This document shows, piece by piece, positions 32,474 through 43,780 of a DNA stretch of 64,000 nt. Origin of the DNA: Deroplatys truncata (taxonomy: Eukaryota; Arthropoda; Insecta; Mantodea; Mantidae). Every line of letters begins with the position of its first letter. The first letter of the stretch is position 1. A program made the translations under genes and the position numbers. Where the stretch lies: NCBI GenBank assembly GCA_030765065.1, contig CM060986.1, positions 137,175,142-137,239,141 of the forward strand. Reading direction: 5' to 3'. The notes beneath the pieces are model-generated. The model did no database searches and was not told the DNA's origin. It saw nothing but the letters and a program-made list of their open reading frames with translations.

Positions 32474-33795
32474 GGAACCTGTTTTTGTCGGCAGTTTAAG
32501 GCTACGTGGCCTGGTCTTTGACATATAAAGCAAGTGGGGCGCCCATCCCGTGTACGGCCGTCAATATTTGACCCTCGCCATGTTCCACGGGTCTGGGAGC
32601 TAGCACCACCTCTTGGAATAAAATTGCCTGATGAAATAAAATTTCCACGAGTGCCTCTGGTACCGCGGTTACCGCCACGTCCTCTCAGGTAATTTTGCTG
32701 TCCCTGATTACGAGGCATGTTACTAGTCTGGTTGCGGCTCAACTGCATCCTCTGCAGTTGTCTTTGAAGGCTACGAACCTCCTGGGTTAAACTTGCTACT
32801 GGGTCCACCGGGACTACATTTCCTACGATGGACACTGGAGTAGAACGGGGTGCCTGCAGAAGGTCTACCCGCTGACCAGCAAGGTATCGGGCCGCTTCTA
32901 TACGACGCACAAAGTTGGTTAAGTCACTGACTGTCTGGGGGTCCGCTGGGAGGACCTGCTCCAGAAGTGATGGTTTCAATCCTCGCATAATGTGACGTAT
33001 GCGCTCACGTTCTGCCATTCCAGGATTTACCTGGTCGCATAGTACGAGGATATCGTATATGTATCGCTCCGTTGGTTCATTTAAGTCTTGCACCCGTTGG
33101 CGCAGCCGGCACTCCAGAACATCTTCGTGCGCTGCTGGCACGAATGCAGCTTGTAGAGCAGTTTTTAACTCAACCCACCCATGCTGAGTATGTCTAGGGG
33201 CAAACGTTTTGAACCAGTTGGCCGCTGCTTCCCTGAGGTAGCACGGCAAATACTGCTTTTTGCAGTGTTCGTCCCAACCATTTGCTGCCGCAATGGTTTC
33301 AAAATTGTATAAGTACGTGGAGACATCTTGTCCTGGCTTGCCTTCAAAGATTCCCGGATCTATAAACGGACGAGCAAAAGGTACTGAAGGGGTAAGAACT
33401 GGTTTCATCTTTGTGTGCTCAAGGGTTGAAGGGCCAGCTTGAGTGCTTGCATTGGCCATTGTAATATTTTCCAATGAAGAGCTAGAACTGGATTTTGTTG
33501 AAAGTGTGGATTGCAGAGAATCAATATTGGTTAAATCACCTACACTGAGACTTCTCTGTGTAATCGGGAAATAATGCACCGGTTTTAGCCCTTGAATCCT
33601 ACGGCTACTTCTGGTACTAATTTTAGACATAGACCTATATAAAGCGGCAAGATCAGACGAAATTTCTTGAACACCTGTTACAGCGAAATCATATGTTTGC
33701 ACATTATTTTCCAAAGATTGGATATATTCCCTGATAATATTACGAATTTCAGTACTAACGGGACTGTCACTGGGGTACTGTGCTAACAAATCCAT
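32443..33795 (-). CDS. gag: Gag polyprotein
   Basis: A 450-residue structural protein starting at an ATG (33793-33795). Residues about 145-310 resemble the Ty3/gypsy retrotransposon Gag (capsid) domain, with the motif YLREAAANWF and an RYIYDILVLCDQV stretch. A region rich in Gln, Arg and Gly follows, then a CCHC zinc knuckle at about 422-435 (CFICQRPGHVALNC) for RNA binding. The frame is intact. Its 3' end overlaps pol, and the gag stop codon sits in the loop of the frameshift hairpin. Gag would assemble the particle and package the RNA. Confidence 0.93.
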   Translation of the reverse strand: MDLLAQYPSDSPVSTEIRNIIREYIQSLENNVQTYDFAVTGVQEISSDLAALYRSMSKISTRSSRRIQGLKPVHYFPITQRSLSVGDLTNIDSLQSTLSTKSSSSSSLENITMANASTQAGPSTLEHTKMKPVLTPSVPFARPFIDPGIFEGKPGQDVSTYLYNFETIAAANGWDEHCKKQYLPCYLREAAANWFKTFAPRHTQHGWVELKTALQAAFVPAAHEDVLECRLRQRVQDLNEPTERYIYDILVLCDQVNPGMAERERIRHIMRGLKPSLLEQVLPADPQTVSDLTNFVRRIEAARYLAGQRVDLLQAPRSTPVSIVGNVVPVDPVASLTQEVRSLQRQLQRMQLSRNQTSNMPRNQGQQNYLRGRGGNRGTRGTRGNFISSGNFIPRGGASSQTRGTWRGSNIDGRTRDGRPTCFICQRPGHVALNCRQKQVPPNGSGTSRA

Positions 33796-34158
33796 ATATT
33801 TACAACAAATGAGGGCTATAATATGAGCACCAACTGGGAGCCTGTATAATTCCGGTTATACGGAGGGTTAGATAACAAAGACATCCTAGCGTCATACAAC
33901 ATAAAAAAAGAAGAGCAAATGTCATTAAATCCCATCGCATAGTTAACCCTGGTAGTAAAAGAGATAGATATACAAGAAGAGAAAAAAAATTAACCTAATA
34001 CGGACCACACAAGAGCCAACAAAGTGAGGTAAGGAATCACAATAAACTTCTTATCTTTGGAGAAGCCCTAGCCTCAAACATATGCACGGATACAGAATTA
34101 TTATAGCAATTTATAGAGATGTACGGATTCGAACCATACTTCTCAAAATGATTAAGAG
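33796..34158 (-). other. 5' leader of the gypsy element
   Basis: About 360 bp lie between the primer-binding site and the gag ATG. No ORF of note. It should hold packaging signals and the major splice donor, but I see no consensus donor that I would defend. Confidence 0.5.
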
Positions 34159-34159
34159 A

Positions 34160-34177
34160 AGCCGGCGGCTCCACCAT
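34160..34177 (-). other. Probable tRNA primer-binding site
   Basis: On the minus strand the sequence after the 5' LTR is TA followed by TGGTGGAGCCGCCGGCTT. The TGG at the start would pair with the CCA end of a tRNA, with a 2-nt offset from the LTR. I could not assign the primer tRNA from memory. Confidence 0.5.
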
Positions 34178-34178
34178 A

Positions 34179-34994
34179 TGTCGCAACCTTAAGGGTTGGG
34201 ACTGGGGAACGTAGCTGAAATCTAAAGGTAGATAGAAAAACAAATAACCAACAATGGTTCTTGGTGATCCATTTTATGGTGTTAGCGATAACATGAAGTG
34301 ATGCTGGGGTTCAGTCCCCAGATTTCGGTCTAGAGGAGACCTGTATAAAATATACAAAAGTAGTCCTGAAGGGACTAAGCATTCAGACTGAAACTAGCTG
34401 AAGGCTCAACTCATTACATTGCTGGATTCTTGTGTAGCCTTTAAGTGTTCAATAAAGTAGGGTGAACTTCCCTAACGGGATCTTACCTTACGAGAGTTTG
34501 TCAGGTATTGCAGTTGCAGGTCCAGCAGCATGGACAGCTGACAATTCAGAATCAGAACGACGCTAAGCAAGGGTCTGCAGCTCCTTATAAAGAGAGTTAC
34601 TGCCTAGGGGGGTCTTGACAATTATGCCATGAGCCTTACCAAACATGGTGTGCCACCGCCCTAGGTTTGAAATATATCGGCCAACCATGGCTCGATACGT
34701 CAATGTTCTAGAACATTCTATGTGACGTATCGTGGTTTAAGGTGCAGCTAAATGTCTGCAAAAAGTCACGTACACCTCAGGAAGTGATGCTACAGTAACA
34801 TCCCTTTGAAATGTCAAAGGAAGTAGCAGACCACGGTTTCCTGTTATAAGTTAACTTTAACTAGAATTCCAAGTCAAGAAAATGTATGAAATATAAAAAT
34901 GACCAAATGTATTAAAATGTAAGAGTTTGGCCAATATAGTAAAATATCTAATATATGACTAATTATCTTGCTGCCTGCAACTGTATACGTGACA
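34179..34994 (-). repeat. 5' LTR of the giant gypsy element
   Basis: 816 bp with TG...CA ends. It is identical by eye over its whole length to the copy at 11088-11903. Since gag and pol run on the minus strand, this copy drives transcription. It carries the heat-shock element (34706-34718) and the TATA-like box in the same places as the other copy. Confidence 0.96.
34693..34732. promoter_or_regulatory. Heat-shock element inside an inverted repeat in the 5' LTR
   Basis: Same arrangement as at 11602-11641. The HSE is at 34706-34718, and the inverted-repeat arms are 34693-34702 and 34723-34732. This copy would drive the genomic RNA. Confidence 0.7.
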
Positions 34995-34998
34995 ATAT
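34995..34998. repeat. 4-bp target-site duplication (ATAT), right
   Basis: ATAT follows the last LTR base, and the interrupted SINE then resumes with TGGGCATGAAAG. Confidence 0.9.
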
Positions 34999-35205
34999 TG
35001 GGCATGAAAGACTGGAAAGTTTTCTTACAAGTCTCTTTATCAGGCTTGAAGTTCTTTTACATGCCATAAACTATGACATGGGACCACCAGCTTTACTTCC
35101 CTTCCAAAGGAAGCCATGCTAAGGATTTTTACGCTCGATATCCATTGGTTTGAACTCACAACCTCAGGAACTAGTTTGATGGTCAAACATTGTACTACTA
35201 CTCAT
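34995..35205 (-). mobile_element. SINE-A, second part (split by the gypsy element)
   Basis: Resumes the SINE-A sequence directly after the LTR (ATATTGGGCATGAAAG). The tRNA-like head is decayed (GGTTTGAACTCACAACCTC). It gives the pre-insertion target. Confidence 0.85.
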
Positions 35206-35239
35206 TACCACATTATGTGTGACAACAAAGTTAATCATT

Positions 35240-35720
35240 GTCATCTGTTTCCTCATGTAGACTAAACAAAGCTGTTACTGATTTATGTTTGTCCTCTCTT
35301 CAAACTCATTCATGTGTCCAATAATTATTTTAATATCACTCTTAGGGTAATTATCATTCATTGTAAAACATGTCGTTTACTTCCTTGCTTTTCTCTTCTG
35401 ATGGAGCATGGACAATTACTATGCTATTGTTGAAAAAGGTTCCTCTGATTTGAATTTTACAAATTCTAGGTGATATGGCTTTGAAATCTGTGATAAGAGT
35501 TATCTTTTATCCTCAAGCTTATGATGAAAGCAGTCCCAAATCTATGTATTTTGTGTTTAAAACTGTAAAAAATGTGTAATTTCTTTTCTCTATGATTCCT
35601 TTTTCATTTCAGTTCACTTCTTGGATAGCAGTGATGTCAGTTTTATATTTGCTTAACTCATCGAGCAAGATTTTCAATGCTCTTGGTTATATAGTAATGA
35701 CACATGCCAAATAACAATAC
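35240..35720 (-). pseudogene. Decayed LINE endonuclease fragment
   Basis: The minus strand gives, in broken frames, LSKYKTDITAIQEVN near 35610-35660, SIVIVHAPSEEKSKEVNDMF near 35370-35430 and a DIKIIIGHMN block near 35310-35340, in the order expected for an RTE-like endonuclease. Confidence 0.7.
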
Positions 35721-36164
35721 TCATGTACTTAGATTGTTTGCCATTTTGTTATAAATAGATCCATCTGGCTGATGCTTCTTTGAAATTTGAAACATGTAAC
35801 TTTTTGTATGGTGGGATTGTCAGCCCCACTCACAACCCCACTCCGAGAACCAGGTCTTCTATTTATATCCCCTGAGACAGGGTGACCCAGCTACACCCAG
35901 ATACCCATTTCAGTCATCTCTTACAACATGCAAGGGCTGTTCTTTCCCAATTACGATACAGGAGTCTGTATTTAATAACAAACTTTATTTGGTTGGAAAA
36001 ACCCAGACTTTAGCCAGAAACTGTGAAATACTATAATTTAACTTGTTCATATTTCCTTAAAATCAGTAGTGCATGTTTAAGTATCAGTGTAACTGTTGTT
36101 TACATCTTAAATATTATTCAATTTTGAAGATTTATAAGATAGTAACAGTGATGTGTCATAATTT

Positions 36165-36494
36165 AAAATAAAGAGAGTTGAAGGTTTTTACACTACATCA
36201 CTAAATTCACTGCATCACATCATTACAGCAGCAATGAATTGGACATCTGGGAAAAAATACATATTGTCAAACACAGGAATCACCTAATGAATTTTGAACT
36301 GCCGCCATCCAACAGCCTCTGGAGGTTCAGCAGCCCAGCACCAGAGAACACCACTAGCCACACACATTCCCCAGATAATAACTGGCAAAATCAGTTGAAA
36401 ACATGCTGATGATGGGAGCAAACCATCTCCCGAAACGCGTTCAAGTAAGAACATTTAGTGATGTAGTGTAACAACCATCAACTCTCTTTATTTT
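36165..36494. mobile_element. Foldback (MITE-like) element 2
   Basis: Imperfect inverted ends AAAATAAAGAGAGTTGA... and the complement, with the CACTACATCACTAAAT block shared by both arms. A core motif GATGATGGGAG...CCCGAAACGCGTTC resembles the GATGATGGAGAC...CATGTCCC part of the element at 3121. Confidence 0.72.
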
Positions 36495-36939
36495 GTCTTA
36501 AATATTAGCCTTATAAGCATAAATAATAACATGGTTATAATTATTATGCAAAAGTTTTTATTAACTGACACATGTTTCTTAATTAAGCCTCTGATGATCA
36601 GTATATATTTTACTTTTTAGAGTACTTAACTTAATGTTATCTTTTATTATAAATAATGTAAATAAAAAATGGAGCATCAATGTGCTACCATGGCTTATAG
36701 TGATCATTTCCATTGGTGATGTTCTTGTCAATTAAGAAAATATTTGTGAAGGGTGAAGTTCAGAGGAAGATAAGTCCACTGTAAAATTAATATGCTACAA
36801 GTGGAATGACGAGAAAAGGAAGAGTTCTATAATGTAATTAAGTCTCAAATGATAAAATTATGTACTTATGTAGGGATCAATTCAATGTCAATAATTTAAA
36901 AGAAAGCATTGCCCTGGTAATATATGATTTTATCTTAAA

Positions 36940-38870
36940 GTAGACAGGTAACAATATGATCAAGAAAATTCAAAATAAGGCTAACATGTGTAATGGTTGG
37001 TTTGATAAAGAATGTAGGAGCATGTGGAATGTAGTGAAAAGGGCAGTCATGTTATGGAGAGAACAAAATGGAAACAAAGAGAGAAATGGTGATTCAACTA
37101 CAGGAGGTATTTAAATAGTTAGTAGAGTTGAAAAGAGAAAAGTGAGGGAGAGTGGAGAAGAAAGAGCTCATGAAAGTGAAGTTTAAAGAGTTTCAGGAAG
37201 GGCATTTCAAATTTGGCAGATTATTAGAAAATATACAAGAAAATGGTCTACAGGGGCTGCGACTACACCTGTAGAATGGTTTAAGTATTTTAAGCACCTG
37301 TTTGAAATTCAGGAAAGAGTAGGCACATGGAATCTTGAATTGGCTTGTAATTATATTGAGGAATCGGATAGACCATTCTCAATGAAGAACAAATATAAAA
37401 TCTGTAAACACTTTTAGAAAGAACAAAGCAGTGGGAATTGATGGTCTCCCAGCTGAATTTTTTCAAGTTTGGTGTGAGAATGATAGGAATTTAGTGTGAC
37501 TAAACTTTTAAACAGAATAAAGATAAATAAGTGCATTCCAAAGAGTTGAAGGGTTACAATAATTGAGCCCACTTATAAAGGAAAAGGTAATGATTTTTGA
37601 TCAATTTGGAAATGATCAATTTTAATTGATAAATGCTTGCTAATGAAAAGAGACAGATTGTACACTCCGTTAGTAGACTTCTATCATAGTCTACATTCAT
37701 TTGTAGACTATGATAAACTAAAAAGGGAAGCACTATGGTACAAGTTATATAAAAAAGGATTTAGCAAAGCTATGGTAGGGATATTACATGGTTTCCAGAA
37801 CACTTTTTGTATTAGATGTGGGCAGAAAGAAGTAACAGCTGGTCTTACAGGAGTGAGGACTTAGGTAAGGATATACGTTAAGACTATTTTGTTTAATTTA
37901 TTTATAAATATTATTATTCCCAGCTTAAATTTTAACACACATACCAGTAATTGAGAATATGAAAATACCAGGACTGCTATATGCTGATGACTTAGTGGTG
38001 GAATCAGCATCAATAATTATAGTATTTGTAAAAGTTAGACATATGAATGCTACCCAATGCTCTTGTGGAGCACTGTTGCCAAGCATAGATTCCAAGTAGG
38101 CATGTACCGGCAGTAACACTGCACATCAGAGCATGTTTTACATGCCAACAAAGGTGTGCCCATTGTTTCTGTAATTGAACAACACATTAAATACCCTTAA
38201 AACATTAAAGTCTTACCTTGACACATGTTACAGATATGAAGCAGCAAGCATGATATCCTCTTCGTCTTTGTGGGTTTTTCTTGGAGATTTAAATACAGAT
38301 ACACTCCCTTTTTGTTTGATGAAGCTGCTTTACTACCAATTCGTGACACTGTGTGTGTGCTACCTACTGTACAAGCTTCCACAGTTAATTCCTGGGTTTT
38401 TGAAACATCTACAGCTACCCTATACTCTGGATTGGAGTGCTTTTTATAAAGTTGTATACATTAAATACAATTTTTCTGCCCTGAGAATGAGTCATTTCAC
38501 ATTTGGTTAAGCATTAAATACAACCAGAAATTAATGATCAATGAATGATGTTTTGATGATATATTTACAGTATCTGCAAGTTTTACTAGTGGTGGAGCAT
38601 AGACTGGCGATGACAGGCTTTTGAATATTGTGTTCTTTAGACAATTTTGTTATGTGTATAATCCTATGAATATTGTGGAAAGTTCATTTTTAATGAGAAA
38701 GTTGAGATACTGAGTGTACCAGTGAGTGGCATAAATTCAACTGCATTGATTCTCATTCTCAATGGTTTATGGAGGGAAAAGAAATTAAAATTGTAGATGA
38801 TTTCATTTATTTGGGTATTAAACTGAGCAGGGCAGGCTGTTGGGAAAAAAAGTGGGTATTTCTTGAAAAT
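36940..38870 (+). pseudogene. Decayed LINE reverse transcriptase
   Basis: Broken plus-strand frames show a GLPAEFF-like block near 37440-37460, a PTYKGKGND block near 37570-37600, the palm region with DYDKLKREALWYKLYKKGFSKA (37637-37864), the active site LYADDLVVESAS near 37977-38010, and a late IKIVDDFIYLGIKLS block at 38780-38830. The stretch 38010-38760 between the last two is unusually long and may contain an insertion. Confidence 0.78.
38512..38760 (+). repeat. Long inverted repeat, left arm
   Basis: About 245 bp whose reverse complement recurs at 41323-41562 with few changes (shared blocks TAGTGGTGGAGCATAGACTGG and GTGTACCAGTGAGTGGCATA). Confidence 0.82.
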
Positions 38871-40811
38871 TTAGATTTTTGTAGTTATTTGTTAATAAAA
38901 AAATCACTTGCATCAGCTTCAATGGACATGTTCACACATTCATATCACAAATACTGGGTAAAAGAGATATACAATAATTTCATTTATATATTAACGATAT
39001 TTCAGTTCAAGTTTGAAATATGTCTTAACATGCCTGTTCGCTTTAATAATAAAATAACACTTCTACTCTGAAAACGAACTGAACATTAACTCATTCTATT
39101 TCAAATGTTTGATTTTTGTAGTTATTTATGTACCTGGTTGCCATGCATGATCTGTTGAAATGGTTTAGTCAAAATCCGATATTTGCCATAGGTATAGGGT
39201 GTTGAAAACAGTAAGCTTTTGCAAAAGCTGATATTCGCTCTCAGCAGTCAAATAAATAATAAATACATATGTACGTGTATTCCAAAATGTGTTTCTTTTC
39301 TGAGAGAGAATAACTCTCTAGGGAAGTTCAGTTATTGCCAAGGCATCTTCTGCCAGAAGCAATAATACAAATGAATGGTTCACACAACTTTAACTCTTGA
39401 TTATTCTGATCAGTTTGTGCCAACTTTTGGAGGGACAATATCCCAGTAAAATAGAGGTTTGTTACACTACCTATATAATATGGAGGTTCATTCGAATGAT
39501 TCAGAATATGACCGACATATATCTGAGTGCCCAAGTTGTAAGAAGTCCAGATCAAGAGTAAAGCATCTAAGAAGCACAGCAAGAACAAGAAAGCGCCAAA
39601 TATTGCATATTCACATGGACTACCAAACATACCAGTGAACCCAAAAGCATGAATCTTAGTAGATTTAAATGTGCAGGAATATTGCAGAGGTAATGTTACA
39701 ATGTATAACTTCCAAGTTCATATTGATTTGTTATCCTTTTGGAGCAGTAAGTAAACTTTGTATGCTTTAAATATGTACACTCTATACTAATTTATGGTAT
39801 TCCAATACACATATTTAGTATTGGACGACTCTTCAAATATATCTGTAATCTTCAAAATGCAAAAGAAAATAATAGGTAACAATTATAAAATAATTTATCA
39901 CAAGAATGCCTAGCAAAATAGCTTTTAAGGAAATAAATAACTTAACTATCTCTTCTACCTATATTCTTGAAACATTATTCTTTAAACATAAAAACAGAAT
40001 TCTCTTCAAAACAAATAGTAAATAATAATACTAGAACACTAATCATTCACAGAAATGCCTCATGGGGCCATGCAGTCATCCACCACACAGGACAGCAGAT
40101 TTATAAGAGGAAAAATCTTAAAACTGAACAAGATATGTGAAAATACAATGTAATTACAAATCATGCTTAAAAGCAAACAAATTCCTGAAGGTTTTTGTGC
40201 ATGAAATTGGTGATAAATGAAGCTTCAGAGTAAGTCATCTTGAATGCAACCCTAATTGCTGTTCATCGTCAAAACATCATGTGTGCGGCAGGTGTTTATG
40301 TTATACTTTTCTTTTCATTTATGTGATATAAAGATGCGAGGGTAAGTAGTCATGAAGGATTGACATTAGGCATAAAAGTTACTGTATGTCTGAATGTATG
40401 AGGGGAGCAACACTTGAAATAATTACATGCGGCAGAAAAACTCCTGGATCACTCATGTTACATTCTGATGAATCAATAAAAGACATGGTAGTGTCATACA
40501 CACTGGAGTTTGTTTGTAAAACAGTTTACCTGATCACTATAAAAAAATAAGTTACACCAGATTTATAAGCATACATTAAGCAGTAAATTTTTCGTTGCAT
40601 CATATAGCCTTACCACTCAGGAGTTTAAAAATTTAAATTCAAATGCAAGCTTAGACATTTTATACCATATTTGTTCTCATTTATTGATATTTTTGTGATT
40701 ATATTGCAGTTTATCTGTACAGTATATACCTAGGTATACTGAATAAAGTTCTTTTCTTTTCTAATAAACATACACAATGTTTTTATCATAATAAACTTGT
40801 AGTATGTTGAG
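38871..40811. other. Unassigned stretch
   Basis: No gene supported; a 100-codon minus frame at 39328-39630 shows no family signal. Confidence 0.45.
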
Positions 40812-41125
40812 TAGGATGGCTCAGGTCTGCATTCGGGAGGTCATGGGCTCTATTCCCGCAACCGACTTTCCCAACCAATGGATTTTTTTGGGGGTTTCCC
40901 TGGGTTGTTAGGCTGGTAAGGTTCATTACATCCCCTGAATTTCCTGTCCCTTCATTTCACCTGCATTCTCATTTCACTTCACCTTTCATCTGCTGGGCTG
41001 TTTCAGGGTTGCAATGTTGGTGGGAGTCTTGGCATTGTATGGCAGGGGAAAAGGATGCCCTATGTAACACTTCATCCCCTGGAATGGGGGTGGTATCCTA
41101 GTCCCGGAACCCCTAGTGAGATTAA
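40812..41125 (+). mobile_element. SINE-B-like copy, decayed
   Basis: Shares GGATGGCTCAGG and GCATTCGGGAGGTC with 49567-49740. Its body, with TTTCCCTGGGTTGTTAGGCTGG, differs, so it may be a related subfamily. Confidence 0.65.
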
Positions 41126-41322
41126 TTTTAAATACCTAGTATAAAATAATATACAAAGTGATGAAAACACAAGTGTCCTAATCTATGAAACCCATTTTTG
41201 TAATTTAAAGGCATGAGAGGCATTGTGTTTTATTCCAACACAAATAGCTGAACTCACTTGTTCATTCTCTCAATGTTTTATTGTATGTACCTTTGTATTT
41301 TCTAATATACTTTTCATTTTCT

Positions 41323-41562
41323 GAGAATCAATGCAGTTGAATTTATGCCACTCACTGGTACACTCAGTATCTCAACTTTCTCATTAAAAATGAACTTTAC
41401 ACAATATTCATAGGATTATACACATAACAAAATTGTCTAAAGAACACAATATTCAAAAGCCCATCATCACCAGTCTATGCTCCACCACTAGTAAAACTTG
41501 CAGATACTGTAAATATATCATCATAACATCATTCATTGATCATTAATTTCTGGCTGTATTTA
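41323..41562 (-). repeat. Long inverted repeat, right arm
   Basis: Inverted partner of 38512-38760. About 2.56 kb separates the arms. Confidence 0.82.
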
Positions 41563-41824
41563 ATGCTTTCAGTTGCAAATTTTTTTTCAGTTACCCCTGA
41601 CTTTGATGCTTTCTTTTGCTGTATCAACATAAACAAGCAAACAAACAAACAAACTTTTTGGCAACCAATATATGCAAAAATAAATTTATTAAGCTTATTT
41701 GCCTGTTGGTTATAATTATTTGGTAAAAGAAAAATTGACTTTGGAATTTGTGTGTTTCCTTAGATATGCTTGATAATTATGCATCAAAGCATAAGTGCTC
41801 AGTATCACTTACATTACAGAATAT

Positions 41825-42354
41825 TGTGACACAGCTATGGGCCCCTGTTATGTGTAGAATTTGCCAACCGACCAACTAACTGGCCAGGGAAGCTAACCCA
41901 CGTGGATAACACTCTTACCCAGTGTAAACACCAGAAGCATTATTGAGAGATAACAGGATTGTTCTCTAGAACATTCTAGAAGTCTCTGGAAAATTCCAAA
42001 TATAAGTGAGCGTTCTTGTGAGTGAGTTAGCAAGTGAATTGGTGGGTGCATTTCTGATGTAAATCAAGTGCGGTTCTACGAGTGAGTTTATGATGAGAGT
42101 AGTGATATACAGTGAAAGCTGCTTCTACAAGAGATTATATCTGATTGTGTTCGATTCCCCAGTGAGTGAATCATTCGAAGAAGAGGCTACTTTGCATGCA
42201 TTTCGTTACGTGGCTACATCATGAAGAAAAGTGAAGTGATAGGGAAAATTGAACTAGATTACATAAGTGAAGTGACTGTAAACTAAGTAAAGTCACTATA
42301 AAAGTGGAACTGGATCACATTAGGGAAGTGACAGTTAAAAACTGCACAGTCACA
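41825..42354 (+). mobile_element. Solo LTR with ATAT duplication
   Basis: 530 bp starting TGTGACACAGC and ending GCACAGTCACA, flanked by ATAT at 41821-41824 and 42355-42358. The empty site is visible nearby: the related stretch at about 43115-43130 runs through without it. It contains TATAAAAG at 42297-42304 and a heat-shock element. Orientation is taken from the TATA box. Confidence 0.85.
41969..41981. promoter_or_regulatory. Heat-shock element in the solo LTR
   Basis: GAACATTCTAGAA fits GAAnnTTCnnGAA at every fixed base. It shares CTAGAACATTCTA with the LTR of the giant element. Confidence 0.7.
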
Positions 42355-42495
42355 ATATGTTGCAAGTACTGTAAGATTGAAAGTTCCATAGGTTATTGTG
42401 GTCAGTTAAAAGCAGTAATATTACTATTTGCATAAACTGTACATTTAATTATTTGGTATAAGAAAAATTGGCTTCAGAATTTGTATTGTTCCTTG

Positions 42496-43047
42496 CATTG
42501 GCGGATATAGGATTCGTTTAGAGAGGGCTAATATATTCTGAAATATACCTTACCAATGACAAAAATGCTGTCAGCATAGTTGTCAGTAATAGAGCATTTT
42601 CATTTCTAAGTTTTTCAATTTATGACTGATCCAAAAATTTCCTTTGAATACAAAGAATAATTTAAATTTTGAGAAAACTTATGAAATGATTTATTAAATA
42701 AAGGTTCCTTTTAAATGTAATATTTAAGCAATTGACAACTCAACTCATTGTTTCAAGAGTTTAATTATTATTTAGAAGTTATTTAGTAGTAAATGTGAAG
42801 CATATTTGTTTTGGCCTATCTATTTTTTTCTTTCTTTATGAGTTACGGAATATCTTTTGAGATATAGTCCATCACTATCATAAATTCATGCATTGGCTGT
42901 GGACAAACGGATGTCATTTGGTTTAAATAAATAAAATAAAAATAATAGTGATGATTTTGACTTTATCAAAGCAACTTCATATGTTTTTTCTATAATTAAG
43001 GGGGAGGGGCTATTGCTCCTATTATCTGCTCTCAGGGTCTGCCTATG
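42496..43047. mobile_element. hAT-like MITE
   Basis: 552 bp with imperfect terminal repeats (CATTGGCGGAT and CATAGGCAGAC from the outside). The flanks GTTCCTTG and GGTCCCTG could be a diverged 8-bp duplication. No coding capacity. Confidence 0.55.
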
Positions 43048-43199
43048 GTCCCTGAGATACGTTTGATGACTACGCATGAAAGCATAAGTGCTCAGTATTA
43101 CTTATGTCACAAATTATGTTGCAAGTACTGCGGTGTAGGTTTCTGTGGGTAGTTAAAAGAATCAGTATTTATATTTGTTGGGACTGTGCAGATACACAG

Positions 43200-43697
43200 T
43201 GATGCAATCTGCAATTAAAAGCAACAATCAAAGTAACAGATTCATGTACTATTTTAGTCATGTTTTATTAGGTTACTCCATTTACCAGCCATGTTTAGTT
43301 TACTCCATCCAAAAATTAAGATAGGTGCTCTAGGTTACATTATTCAATATGGAAGTATTCTCATCTTCCATCCTTAAACAGTGAAATGCAATTTCATTTT
43401 AACTTTAAATCTAAAACAGATTTAGAAAGAGTTACATTTGAAATTTCCCTACTTCAGTTAGAACCATTACGAATATTTTATTAAAAATGTATAGTATTAA
43501 TCATGTTAACTTTAAACTATTACACATTAAGTGCTTGAATAAGGGAAAAAAAAAAGCATACAAATAAACATGAAAGTACTGCAAGTGTGATATGCATATT
43601 GGAGGAAAGGATTAAAAATGTAAAAAAAAAAGTGTTATGTAATAAATGAATACTCCCTAAGCTTTGCATGATTCTGCTGTGAGTTTATAGTTCCCTC

Positions 43698-43780
<83 letters not shown>

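Larger units (their letters stand above)
11088..34994 (-). mobile_element. Giant Ty3/gypsy LTR retrotransposon with ADAM and two env genes
   Basis: The 23,907-bp element is bounded by two 816-bp direct repeats that start TG and end CA, with ATAT at 11084-11087 and 34995-34998 as a 4-bp target duplication. All retroelement genes lie on the minus strand in the order gag, pol, ADAM, env1, env2. Without the nested P element and one copy of its duplication the length is about 19.5 kb, well above the 5-10 kb usual for gypsy elements. The protease-RT-RNase H-integrase order is that of Ty3/gypsy. Gag has a CCHC knuckle, which errantivirus Gag proteins generally lack, so the clade is left open. The insertion split a SINE at 11030-11087 and 34995-35205. 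Confidence 0.96.
41718..43195 (+). repeat. Direct duplication disrupted by solo LTR and MITE
   Basis: AATTATTTGGTAnAAGAAAAATTG and GCATAAGTGCTCAGTAT occur in unit 1 (from 41718) and unit 2 (from 42449). Unit 1 holds the solo LTR; unit 2 holds the insert at 42496-43047. Each unit therefore gives the empty site of the other. Confidence 0.75.

Noticed and set aside
43701-43779. CRISPR-like or tandem array
   Set aside because: Simple trinucleotide microsatellite; no spacers. No CRISPR is expected in a eukaryote.
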